Shown: in pieces, positions 5,875-12,219 of the stretch
How the letters are laid out: every line of letters begins with the position of its first letter
How positions within the stretch are numbered: position 1 is the first letter of the stretch
Source: JAQUYS01 sp964430665
Lineage (GTDB): Archaea; Nanobdellota; Nanobdellia; Woesearchaeales; SKGA01
DNA length: 12,219 bases
Assembly (NCBI GenBank): GCA_964430665.1
Contig: CAYSFC010000021.1
Span: 1-12,219, forward strand
Direction: 5' to 3'
The notes under the pieces: generated by a model
What the model was told of the DNA's origin: nothing
The model's database searches: none
Seen by the model: the letters and a program-made list of their open reading frames with translations, nothing else
Translations under genes and position numbers: made by a program

Positions 5875-7099
5875 CCAAAATGATGAAGAAGAAATAACTG
5901 ACAAAGAATTAAGTCAAGACGATTCTTCACAAAATTTAGAAGACCGATCTAAAAAAGCAGACGAACTAGAAGGAATTTTATCTCCTTCAGATAAAGAAGG
6001 CCTTCCAAGAAAAGTTCTTGAAGCAGAAAAACAAGAAATAGATGATGGAAGAATAGTTGAAGAAGCATTCGATAGAAACATAGGTTCCTTTGTTCCAGAC
6101 TTAATGTTTGAACAAATGGTAAAAAACTTCAAAAATGCAAAAAAACTTTTTGGCGAAACAATCATAAGAGAATTAACAGGTTACGATCCAAAATATTTAG
6201 ATAAAAATGTTAAAATACCTGAATTCCAAAGAGAACTTAAAAAAAGAATAAAAGAAAAAACTGATGATTTAAAAGAAAGCGGAATAATAAAAGAAAGCGG
6301 AATAATAACTGTAAAAGGAATGGAAGCAGCTGCACTTTTCTTAATGGATGAAGAATTCGAACATACCAAAAAAGGATTTTCTTCCTTCGGAGAAAGAGTT
6401 CCCGTTATTGCAAATTCATCTGGCGATAGAACAGAAACAAGACCTTACAAAAAAGGAGATAAGTATCGTGACATCGCAATAAAACAAACAGTTACACGAG
6501 CAATAAAAAGAGGAAGAAAAGAAGTACAAGTTGAAGACCTACACACATTCGAAAGAGAAGCAAATCAACAAATAAATATAGTTTATGCAATTGACGCAAG
6601 CGGAAGTATGCGTGGTGAAAAACTTCGCTTAGCAAAAAAAGCAGGAGTTTCTTTAGCAAACAAAGCAATAAAAGATAGAAACAAAATTGGCTTAGTTGCT
6701 TTCGGTTCTGATGTAAATAAAAAATTAAGTTTAACAAATGATTTTTACAATTTAGTTAAATACATAACAAAAATTACTCCTGGAAAAGAAACAGATATTG
6801 CTTTAGCAATTTCAGAGTCAATCCAACTATTAAATGATGCAAAAGGAATAAAACACATAGTTCTTTTAACAGACGGATTACACACAACAAGCGAAGATCC
6901 AGAAAAAGTTGTCTTAACAGAAGTTTTAAAAGCAAAAAATATAGACATATCTATTTCAGTAATAGGAATTTCTCTAGATAAAATAGGTTTAAATCTAGCT
7001 CAAAAAATAGTTAATTATTCAGATGGAAAGCTTTACACTGTTAAAGATTTAGAAGATATGCGAGGAATAATAATTGCAGACTACGCTTCTTTAGATTAA
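5861..7099 (+). CDS. VWA-domain protein, ChlD/MoxR-partner type
   Basis: 412 residues from the ATG at 5861, overlapping the ATPase stop by 14 bases. The frame also has a GTG at 5831 and a second ATG at 5864; 5831 lacks any ribosome binding site, so 5861 is preferred. The N-terminal 60 residues are acidic and likely disordered. A helical middle domain follows. The C-terminal VWA domain has an intact MIDAS: D-A-S-G-S (residues 245-249), T311 in KETDIA and D338 in LLTDG. This is the ChlD-like partner of MoxR/ChlI ATPases: the ATPase ring remodels targets and the VWA subunit binds them through metal. The region 138-149 contains KESGII twice in tandem, encoded by a perfect 18-base duplication. The pair is co-transcribed from the TATA box at 4841. 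Confidence 0.85.
   Translation: MMFPDQNDEEEITDKELSQDDSSQNLEDRSKKADELEGILSPSDKEGLPRKVLEAEKQEIDDGRIVEEAFDRNIGSFVPDLMFEQMVKNFKNAKKLFGETIIRELTGYDPKYLDKNVKIPEFQRELKKRIKEKTDDLKESGIIKESGIITVKGMEAAALFLMDEEFEHTKKGFSSFGERVPVIANSSGDRTETRPYKKGDKYRDIAIKQTVTRAIKRGRKEVQVEDLHTFEREANQQINIVYAIDASGSMRGEKLRLAKKAGVSLANKAIKDRNKIGLVAFGSDVNKKLSLTNDFYNLVKYITKITPGKETDIALAISESIQLLNDAKGIKHIVLLTDGLHTTSEDPEKVVLTEVLKAKNIDISISVIGISLDKIGLNLAQKIVNYSDGKLYTVKDLEDMRGIIIADYASLD
6271..6306 (+). repeat. Perfect 18-base tandem duplication inside the VWA gene
   Basis: The 18-base unit AAAAGAAAGCGGAATAAT occurs at 6271-6288 and again at 6289-6306 with no mismatch. It adds six residues in frame (KESGII twice). The absence of any third-position divergence suggests a recent slippage event. 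Confidence 0.9.
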
Positions 7100-7120
7100 A
7101 CTTTATAAATGAAGGAGAAA

Positions 7121-7168
7121 AGTTTTTAAATACATTATGTCCTATTAAAATATCTCAAATAAGGGGGA
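7121..7168 (+). promoter_or_regulatory. TATA box and Shine-Dalgarno of the 7176 gene
   Basis: TTTTTAAATA (7123-7132), preceded by purine-rich GGAGAAAAG (possible BRE), would place the transcription start near 7154. The ribosome binding site AAGGGGGA (7161-7168) is 7 bases from the ATG at 7176. This is the one single-gene promoter in the window that predicts a short leader rather than a leaderless mRNA. Confidence 0.6.
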
Positions 7169-7175
7169 AAATATT

Positions 7176-7505
7176 ATGGTTAATAAAAAAGAAATAGAAG
7201 ATGGTAAATTATGCGCGATCTTATCATACATATTAGTTGGAATGATTTGGTGGCTAGCTGACGAAAAAATGAAAAAGAATAACTTTGCAAAGTTTCACTT
7301 TAAACAAGCATTAGTTCTTTTAATAGTTTCAGTTATAATAAACATAGTAGGAACAATAATTCCTATAATTGGTTGGTTTATAATTTTACCATTAGGTGGT
7401 TTATTCACATTAGTGCTTTGGATCCTAGGTATTATAAATGCTATCCAAGGTAAAGAAAAAGAATTATGGTTAATTGGAAGTTTTGCTAAAAAGTTTGACT
7501 TCTAA
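7176..7505 (+). CDS. DUF4870/Tic20-like small membrane protein
   Basis: 109 residues. A first, partly amphipathic hydrophobic stretch (residues 12-27, with GMIWW) is followed by KFHFKQALVLLI and two strong membrane helices (about 44-60 and 66-90) joined by an IPIIGW turn. It ends with IINAIQGKEKELWLIGSFAKKF. The order 'A.FH.KQAL.L......l......l....INA.qGk....P..g' is the DUF4870 pattern found in many bacteria and archaea. The function of the family is unknown. The start is supported by the AAGGGGGA ribosome binding site. It is a single-gene transcription unit, ended by T-runs and a hairpin before the convergent gene. Confidence 0.75.
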   Translation: MVNKKEIEDGKLCAILSYILVGMIWWLADEKMKKNNFAKFHFKQALVLLIVSVIINIVGTIIPIIGWFIILPLGGLFTLVLWILGIINAIQGKEKELWLIGSFAKKFDF

Positions 7506-7508
7506 AAC

Positions 7509-7552
7509 TTTTTTATTTTTTTAAGAAAAGGAGTTTTTCTCCTTATTTTTTT
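7509..7552 (+). terminator. Terminator between convergent genes (T-runs plus hairpin)
   Basis: Immediately after the 7505 stop come two T-runs (7509-7521). They are followed by a 6-base hairpin AAGGAG / CTCCTT (7528-7533 with 7539-7544, loop TTTTT) and a further run of T's (7546-7552). The T-runs suit termination of the plus-strand gene. The minus-strand gene ends at 7553, directly next to it, and may use the same hairpin, though its own T-run is short. Confidence 0.7.
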
Positions 7553-9097
7553 CTACCAATTCAACAATTTGTGAGCTTTCTTGTAAACATTATACATAGC
7601 ATACATTATACCAAGTACAGACTTTCCTGCAGCTTCTTTAATTTTAGGATCGACTTGTTCTTCAGCTTCATAATCTTTAGGTTTCTCAGGTTCAATACCT
7701 TTATTCGGGAAAAAAGATTTTCCTAATTCAGCAACTCCTCCAAAAATACTTGTGAAAGGCTCAATAGCTCCAATGAAACTTTTTTTCTTTCGTTCATCAT
7801 ACAATTCCTTTGCAGCTTCATAATTTTTTATAGATTCTTCTTTCGCTCTTTCTTCTGCTAAAGTTGGATCCAAATTTTCAGATTCCTGCAAATATTTTTC
7901 AAGTTCATCTTTCAAAGCTTCAAAAGCACCAGCAACTTGTTCATCTGCTAATTTTAATAATTCTAAATCTTCTTGTCTACGTAATTTTTTATAAGCTTCA
8001 ATATCTTTCTTATGCCAACCATACGCTCTCAAAGTTACTTCACAAGAACCAATATGTGCAACAGCCTGTTGTTGCATTTCAGGTTTATAACTCATCATAG
8101 GTTGAGATTTATATGAGAATGTCATCATAACACATTGATAATAATTTTTAAATTTTTTATATGGTTTTTTAGCTAAAACTTCTATATCAATTCTAGTTGT
8201 ATCAAAAGCACCAATAATATCTGGACTATTCATGTGACTTTCTCTTCCAGCCATCCTTTTACTTGCTCGAAGATAAGGCTTTACCCAACTCATGTAAAGT
8301 TGAATTGTATTCCAGTGTTGCCTAAGATAATGTAATTGGAATTTACGTCTCGCTTTAAACTCTCTTTCAGTTTTTTCTTTCCAATTAATATAACCAAATA
8401 GTTTTCTTTTCAAAACAGTTTTTACAACATTGTTAAATTCTTTTGCAGTACCAGAATCTATTGCAGAATCAATTTCATCCAAAGAATAAACATGTGTATT
8501 GAAAAACAAATCAGGTAAAACTGTAAATCCAATTTTTGATGCCAAAGAATATATTGAATCAGGATTTTGTCCTCCTTGTTCAACCAAATTTGCATAAAGT
8601 CCTTTTAAAGTTATATCTGCACTCTTACTTGTTTTCCATCTTGCATATGGTTCAAGTCTTTCATCAAGAATACGAAGCTCCCTAACTATCTGGAAAAGAG
8701 TTCTAACCAACTCACTTATACCTCTAAGATGTTGTGCCGCTCTATCTTGTTGTATTGATTGTCTTTGGCCAATATTACCCCAAAGTGCGCTAGACTCAGA
8801 CGCAGTAAATACATCATATATTTTTTCAACTTGAGAAAAACCCAAATCAATTCTTGCAAAATTTAGAAACCAATAATAAATCTCCTCCAAATTTTGATTT
8901 GGTGCTTGTAAAAGCATACGATACCTTGATTCAGGCATAGGATAAGAATCTTCATCAGAAGTGTCTCCTGTTTGTAGAGAACCTACAAGAGCATAGTTTG
9001 CATTTTCAGCTTCTTCAACTTGCCAACCCAATTCTTTTCCAAATTCTAGAACCATAGCGTCCTTACTTCTACCTTCAGGGTTGGTGTACAATACCAT
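7553..9097 (-). CDS. Conserved-looking DPANN-type protein of unknown function (514 aa)
   Basis: 514 residues, not assignable to a named family. The N-terminal 60 residues are a small alpha/beta region. Residues 72-148 form a helix-rich block with YYWFLNFARIDLGFSQVEKI, TASESSALWGN and LVRTLFQIVRELRILDERL. A middle domain (about 160-370) is rich in aromatic and basic residues (KARRKFQLHYLRQHW, YMSWVKPYLRASKRM). Residues 380-440 are highly charged and likely coiled-coil. A tail (about 440-514) alternates amphipathic helices with an acidic PEKPKDYEAEEQ linker. No signal peptide or clear transmembrane helix is seen. I have the impression of having seen this core in woesearchaeal/pacearchaeal genomes, without a function. 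It is a single leaderless transcript: the TATA box lies 26-27 bases before the ATG. Confidence 0.8.
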   Translation of the reverse strand: MVLYTNPEGRSKDAMVLEFGKELGWQVEEAENANYALVGSLQTGDTSDEDSYPMPESRYRMLLQAPNQNLEEIYYWFLNFARIDLGFSQVEKIYDVFTASESSALWGNIGQRQSIQQDRAAQHLRGISELVRTLFQIVRELRILDERLEPYARWKTSKSADITLKGLYANLVEQGGQNPDSIYSLASKIGFTVLPDLFFNTHVYSLDEIDSAIDSGTAKEFNNVVKTVLKRKLFGYINWKEKTEREFKARRKFQLHYLRQHWNTIQLYMSWVKPYLRASKRMAGRESHMNSPDIIGAFDTTRIDIEVLAKKPYKKFKNYYQCVMMTFSYKSQPMMSYKPEMQQQAVAHIGSCEVTLRAYGWHKKDIEAYKKLRRQEDLELLKLADEQVAGAFEALKDELEKYLQESENLDPTLAEERAKEESIKNYEAAKELYDERKKKSFIGAIEPFTSIFGGVAELGKSFFPNKGIEPEKPKDYEAEEQVDPKIKEAAGKSVLGIMYAMYNVYKKAHKLLNW

Positions 9098-9118
9098 AGT
9101 ACTAATTTATAAATATAC

Positions 9119-9128
9119 CTTTATAAAG
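9119..9128 (-). promoter_or_regulatory. Palindromic TATA box of the 514-aa gene
   Basis: CTTTATAAAG is a perfect 10-base palindrome centred 26-27 bases upstream of the minus-strand ATG (9097-9095). It fixes that start and predicts a leaderless mRNA. The rest of the gap 9129-9227 shows no gene; it contains only AT-rich sequence and a G5 run (9199-9203) followed by T's. Confidence 0.6.
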
Positions 9129-9227
9129 CTTGCTTTTTTAGACTTAATTCCTATAATTAGAATTTAGTATACCTTTTAGTATCTTGCAGTGGAAATAAGG
9201 GGGTGTGTTTTTTTGATTCCAAAAAGT

Positions 9228-10294
9228 TTATTTATTTTCAACCATTAAACGATATTCTGCAGTTTTTCTAACTATTTTTTTAATAGTTCTAAGAACCATA
9301 ATATTTAAAAAAAGTAAATTTCCTGTGACAATTGATTTATTTAAGTGATAAAATAATTTTTCTTGTAATAGATTTATTCGTGAAACGAGTTTTCTTTCAG
9401 ACTCAAACGAAATATTACTTAATTCATAAGGCAATTCAGTTAATATATTTTTAATATAATCTAAATATCTCACAATTATTTCTTTACCTTGAACTACATC
9501 TATAAATTCGAAATCTCTCTTAGTTAAATAATATATATTATAATAAATATTTTCAATTAAATCTAAAATTTGAGTTTCGAACATTTGTTTATCAATATTG
9601 CTTTGATTCCTGTTTTTACGGATATAATAATCTATTTGTTTTATTATAAAATTATATTCGTCAAAAACATCTTTTGAAACTAAATTTTCATCATTTAATA
9701 TTTGTTTTTCTAGTTTTTCTAATCGCGAACACGTTGTTTTTAGTACTTGTTTAAATATATCGTCATAACTTGTGGAAAAGTTTGAATCTCCAAAAATTAT
9801 TGTTAATTCTTTCCCCCTTTCTTCTATTACATCTGCACCTATTAATAAATCAACAAACTTCTTATATCTTCTTTTATTAGTTTCGTTTGTTTTTATTATA
9901 ACTTGATCGTAGTTTTGCCTATAAAATCTTCGAAGTATTTCAGGATAAAATATTTCTGCAATAATTGTTTTTTTCAAAGAAACCCTTTTTTTACTCGCTG
10001 GACTAATCAAAATATAGTTTCCTTTATTATCTATTCTAACCAAATCTCCCTTCTGAATTCCATTTTCTACAATCCAACTTCTAGGCAAACTAGTTAATAG
10101 AGTCATAGGTCCTTGTTTCACTACTTTACGNNNNNNNNNNNNNNNNNNNNNNNNNNNNNNNNNNNNNNNNNNNNNNNNNNNNNNNNNNNNNNNNNNNNNN
10201 NNNNNNNNNNNNNNNNNNNNNNNNNNNNNNAACTTCTAGGCAAACTAGTTAATAGAGTCATAGGTCCTTGTTTCACTACTTTACGATAAACCAT
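9228..10294 (-). CDS. AbrB/PhoU-like regulator (phosphate-uptake-regulator type), split by a false assembly gap
   Basis: Reading across the gap with the 55-base duplicate collapsed gives about 303 residues starting MVYRKVVKQGPMTLLTSLPRS. The N-terminal 50 residues are an AbrB/SpoVT-type swapped-hairpin DNA-binding domain: 'RKVqkqG..TL..SLP..W....gi.kGD.v.i' is recognisable, ending in NYILISP. The remaining ~250 residues are helical with paired, charged three-helix segments resembling PhoU domains, including KQVLKTTCSRLEKLEKQI and SRINLLQEKLFYHLNKSI. This architecture is common in archaea and annotated as phosphate uptake regulator, although no phosphate transporter is adjacent here. The start at 10294 is supported by the conserved N-terminus and by a TATA-like element about 27 bases upstream; the GTG at 10121 is internal. 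It probably autoregulates through the TTCGAA sites (10295-10321) and may control the divergent kinase operon. Confidence 0.8.
10076..10130. repeat. 55-base contig-end duplicate, left copy
   Basis: Identical to 10231-10285 over all 55 bases and ending exactly where the N-run begins. It is interpreted as an unmerged overlap between two contigs, not a biological repeat. Confidence 0.95.
10131..10230. other. Scaffold gap of exactly 100 N
   Basis: A run of exactly 100 N, a default gap size, flanked on both sides by the same 55 bases. The true gap length is most likely negative. Removing the N's and one copy (155 bases in all) joins the minus-strand frame seamlessly. Confidence 0.95.
10231..10285. 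repeat. 55-base contig-end duplicate, right copy
   Basis: Exact copy of 10076-10130, starting directly after the N-run. A length of 55 equals a commonly used assembler k-mer size, so the two contigs probably share one graph node. Confidence 0.95.
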
Positions 10295-10335
10295 GTTCGA
10301 ATGATATTATTATATTCGAACATATATTTAAATAT
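10295..10335. promoter_or_regulatory. Divergent promoter with paired TTCGAA operator-like sites
   Basis: GTTCGAAT (10295-10302) and ATTCGAAC (10314-10321) form an 8-base inverted repeat with an 11-base spacer; each arm contains the palindrome TTCGAA, 19 bases apart centre to centre. The first arm touches the start codon of the AbrB/PhoU-like gene. The second abuts the overlapping TATA elements: ATATAT (10322-10327) for the minus gene and the palindrome ATATTTAAATAT (10324-10335) for the plus gene, centred 27 bases before the ATG at 10357. A protein bound here would block both promoters. Autoregulation by the adjacent DNA-binding protein is inferred. Confidence 0.55.
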
Positions 10336-10356
10336 TTCGTTATTTTTTAAAATTGT

Positions 10357-10983
10357 ATGCAAAACGTGGTTGCTGTTGAAGGAGTTAGCGGAAGTGGTAA
10401 AACAGTCCTCATTAATAGGTTAATTGATGTTTTAGGTAAAAGATATAGTTTTGTAGATTATTTCTCTAAAAATGCTTTTTCAGATGTTAAAGTTGTGAAT
10501 GAAGTGAGATTAAAAGATGAAAAACCATCCACAGTCAAAGTTGATTTTCGCAGATATTTACATGGAAATTTAAATGCATTACAAGGAGTAAGAGATGAAA
10601 AATCAGTTATATTAGATAGATCATATATTTCGACATTTGCAACAACTTATGCTAGAGCCATACTTCAACGTAAATCTTTTGAATTAGATAAAGAACTAAA
10701 TAGATTTGTGAAACGTAAAAAAGAATTATCTAATATTGATGCAATAGTTCTTTGTGATTGTAATCCAGAAATCGCAATAGATCGTAGAGATTCTAGAGAT
10801 GGTTATTCACATAAATTCTGGTCAAACAAAAAATTTGTACAATATGCTCAAGAACAATTTGAAAAAATTCCCGAAAAATTAGGTATAAAAGTTATTAAAA
10901 TAAATACAGATGACGAATTAACCAATAAAGAAATCTACAAATTAGCTAAGGAGATTAAAAATGAAAGTTATAAAAATAAATAA
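10357..10983 (+). CDS. P-loop kinase, deoxynucleoside/thymidylate kinase-like
   Basis: 208 residues. Walker A is G9-V-S-G-S-G-K-T16, directly after the first strand (NVVAVEG). LDRSYISTF (86-94) is a DRS/DR[YF]-type motif used by nucleoside and nucleotide kinases to bind the phosphate acceptor. RRDSRDG (143-149) is an Arg-rich lid. It ends with a Rossmann strand IKVIKINTDD and a helix. It would transfer the ATP gamma-phosphate to a nucleoside, nucleotide or other small molecule; the substrate cannot be read from sequence. It leads an operon with a small protein (23-base overlap) and a glycosyltransferase, so a role in preparing or recycling a sugar-nucleotide-related substrate is possible but speculative. 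It is leaderless, with the TATA box at 10324-10335. Confidence 0.7.
   Translation: MQNVVAVEGVSGSGKTVLINRLIDVLGKRYSFVDYFSKNAFSDVKVVNEVRLKDEKPSTVKVDFRRYLHGNLNALQGVRDEKSVILDRSYISTFATTYARAILQRKSFELDKELNRFVKRKKELSNIDAIVLCDCNPEIAIDRRDSRDGYSHKFWSNKKFVQYAQEQFEKIPEKLGIKVIKINTDDELTNKEIYKLAKEIKNESYKNK
10947..10953 (+). promoter_or_regulatory. Shine-Dalgarno inside the kinase gene for the small downstream gene
   Basis: TAAGGAG ends 7 bases before the ATG at 10961. It supports the start of the small overlapping gene and shows it is a real gene, not a shadow frame. Confidence 0.7.
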
Positions 10984-11191
10984 TCCAAGATGGCTCGAAG
11001 AAATTATTCGAAAAGAAGAATATGATGATATTGAAAAAAGAGCCATGTATTTTGATACTCTAAAAGGAAATAAAAGTGTTTTAGATATTCAAAAAAAATT
11101 TATAGAAGAAGAAACATTTGTTCTTTCTAAAAAATTCAACGATTGCTTATTTTATTTCGATGCCAAAGGAGGAAAAATAATAATACAATGA
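10961..11191 (+). CDS. Small protein of unknown function
   Basis: 76 residues, not recognised. It begins with a short strand (MKVIKIN), then NPRWLEEIIRKEEYDDIEKRAMYFDTLKGNKSV, a helical charged segment, then a helix and a final beta hairpin with CLFYFDAKGGKIIIQ. The compact alpha/beta build, the internal Shine-Dalgarno (10947-10953), the 23-base overlap with the kinase gene and the ATGA overlap with the glycosyltransferase gene all argue for a real, co-translated gene. A partner or modulator role for one of the flanking enzymes is inference. The end has the look of a small stand-alone domain, not a fragment of a longer gene. Confidence 0.6.
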   Translation: MKVIKINNPRWLEEIIRKEEYDDIEKRAMYFDTLKGNKSVLDIQKKFIEEETFVLSKKFNDCLFYFDAKGGKIIIQ

Positions 11192-12219
11192 GAGTTGCAA
11201 TAATAAAAGACGGACCTCTTTTACCAATAAAAGACGGAGCTTCATATAAAATATACAACCTTGCATTAGAATATCAAAGAAATGGATTAGATTTATTTTT
11301 CATCTTAATAGACAGAGGATGGGTTAAAGAGGATGAAATATTGCATTCAGGAATAAAAAATTTTATACTAATACCTCCAGAAGATGCTTACAATAACAAA
11401 AATTTAACACTTTTATTAAATCAATTAAAAATTGATGCAATTCAAACAAACATACCAGAACTCCTTATGAAAAAATCTGGTGAGTGGTCTAACTTTAAAA
11501 GAGTTTTCGATTCACACGATGTTTTATACGAACAATCTGAACAAAGAAATTTGAGTAAATCTGAAATTGGCATGGAAAAATTCATAGATTACACTGCATG
11601 CTCAATCGCAGACATAATTTTTTGTTGTTCTGAAAGAGATAAACAAGCGTATATTGATTTAGGCGTAGATGAAAAGAAATTAATCGTAATAAAAAATGGC
11701 GTTGATTTTCAAAACAATAAAAAACTAATGAAAGAAGATTATGTGGTTTTTCTTGGACACATATATTATCAACCAAACTATGAAGCAGTTTTAAGAATAT
11801 TTGAAATTGCCAAAGAAACACCCGAAATTAATTACAAAGTTGTTGGTAACTTTCCTGAAAATTTAGAATCTCGGGCTCCTTCGAATGTTGAAATGCTTGG
11901 TTTTGTAAAGGATGTGGAACCAATTTTGCTCAGAGCTAAATTAGCTTTATCACCCCTTGATATAGGATCTGGCTCTAGTGTTAAAGTTGTTCATTATCTT
12001 TCTACTGGCTTAAAAGTACTCTCAACAAGCGTTGGAGCTAGAGGTCTAGAAGATTTACATAAATATCTTTTGATTGAAGATGATTATTCAAAATATCCTG
12101 AAATAATTCGTTCAGAATTGAAATCACAAGAAATTGAAATTGATTTTAAAGAGTTAGTGAGAAATTACGATTACAAATACATTGGTAGGTTAGCTGCTGA
12201 TGTTATTGTTAATAAATAA
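11188..12219 (+). CDS. GT4-type glycosyltransferase (GT-B fold)
   Basis: 343 residues from the ATG at 11188, whose ATGA overlaps the previous stop; an upstream in-frame ATG at 11143 lies within the previous gene and adds an unlikely basic tail (MLILFRCQRRKNNNT). AAAGGAGGA at 11164-11172 is the probable ribosome binding site, at a rather long distance. GT-B features: N-terminal strand MRVAIIKDG with a glycine loop around DGASYK, FDSHDVLYE (107-115), VIKNGVDF (167-174) at the domain junction, YVVFLGHIYYQPNYEAVLRIF (start of the second Rossmann domain) and PLDIGSGSSVKVVHYLSTG (256-274) for the donor site. The usual Glu of the 'K..E' donor motif is His269. It would transfer a sugar from a nucleotide donor to a glycan, lipid or protein. 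The stop is the last codon of the window. Confidence 0.85.
   Translation: MRVAIIKDGPLLPIKDGASYKIYNLALEYQRNGLDLFFILIDRGWVKEDEILHSGIKNFILIPPEDAYNNKNLTLLLNQLKIDAIQTNIPELLMKKSGEWSNFKRVFDSHDVLYEQSEQRNLSKSEIGMEKFIDYTACSIADIIFCCSERDKQAYIDLGVDEKKLIVIKNGVDFQNNKKLMKEDYVVFLGHIYYQPNYEAVLRIFEIAKETPEINYKVVGNFPENLESRAPSNVEMLGFVKDVEPILLRAKLALSPLDIGSGSSVKVVHYLSTGLKVLSTSVGARGLEDLHKYLLIEDDYSKYPEIIRSELKSQEIEIDFKELVRNYDYKYIGRLAADVIVNK

Noticed and set aside
4922..6948. Several minus-strand reading frames of 61-83 codons over the ATPase and VWA genes
   Set aside because: They mirror the plus-strand coding frames, have low-complexity Leu/Ser/Phe-rich translations and no promoter or ribosome binding site.
7864..8100. 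Plus-strand 78-codon frame within the 514-aa minus-strand gene, and a similar one at 9903-10097
   Set aside because: Both lie entirely opposite real genes, lack ribosome binding sites and have no family-like features.
9228..10121. AbrB/PhoU-like gene starting with GTG at 10121
   Set aside because: That start is an effect of the gap; the conserved N-terminal MVYRKV lies on the other side of it and is in frame after merging.
10076..10285. 55-base direct repeat flanking an element, as in a transposon target or attachment duplication
   Set aside because: The sequence between is only N's of default length, the copies are exactly at the gap edges, and merging them restores an intact gene.
10888..10981. 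Near-identical 18-base stretch encoding KVIKIN at the end of the kinase gene and at the start of the small gene
   Set aside because: It is short, A/T-rich and codes for a common beta-strand motif; chance or low complexity explains it.
1..12219. CRISPR array, IS element or integrase
   Set aside because: No regularly spaced repeats, no transposase- or recombinase-like protein, and no terminal inverted repeats around a coding segment.

Overview
The window looks like a very AT-rich archaeal contig, most likely from a DPANN lineage of the Woesearchaeota/Pacearchaeota kind. This is inferred from several things: an S-layer C-terminal domain of the methanococcal type, an AbrB/PhoU-type regulator, and almost every operon preceded by an archaeal TATA box. 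In most cases that TATA box is centred 25-28 bases before the start codon, which means leaderless mRNAs. Internal operon genes instead sit behind Shine-Dalgarno sequences or start by overlap with the gene before. No rRNA, tRNA or phylogenetic marker is present, so the lineage is tentative.

Layout. 2-385: the 3' end of an S-layer protein, followed by a T-rich terminator. 515-4610: an accessory stretch with three two-gene toxin-antitoxin-like modules. These are a ribbon-helix-helix antitoxin with a RelE-type toxin (515-1059), a wHTH-nucleotidyltransferase with a HEPN protein (1121-2034), and a GG-type nucleotidyltransferase with an unrecognised HTH-containing partner (3145-4610). Two ordinary genes lie between them: a small-multidrug-export family membrane protein (2065-2514) and a CYTH phosphohydrolase (2545-3078). 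The modules carry inverted repeats between TATA box and start codon, which suggests autoregulation. 4611-4872 holds no protein gene, but it contains a strong candidate for a structured RNA of about 149 nt (4680-4828) with its own TATA box and perfectly complementary ends.

4873-7099: a coupled AAA+ ATPase / VWA-domain pair of the MoxR/Mg-chelatase type. 7176-7505: a small DUF4870-like membrane protein with a good Shine-Dalgarno and a hairpin terminator. On the minus strand follow a conserved-looking 514-residue protein of unknown function (9097-7553) and an AbrB/PhoU-like regulator (10294-9228). The latter is interrupted by a 100-N assembly gap flanked by an identical 55-base repeat. The gap is almost certainly an unmerged contig overlap, because removing it restores the exact expected N-terminus of the regulator. 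A divergent promoter with a paired TTCGAA operator-like repeat drives this gene and, on the other side, a three-gene operon: a P-loop (deoxy)nucleoside-kinase-like protein, a small unknown protein and a GT4-type glycosyltransferase. That operon ends exactly at the window edge.

The most interesting items are the unidentified structured RNA, the cluster of three TA-like modules (one HEPN lacking the usual His, one poorly characterised pair), the shared leaderless/operator architecture, and the false assembly gap.
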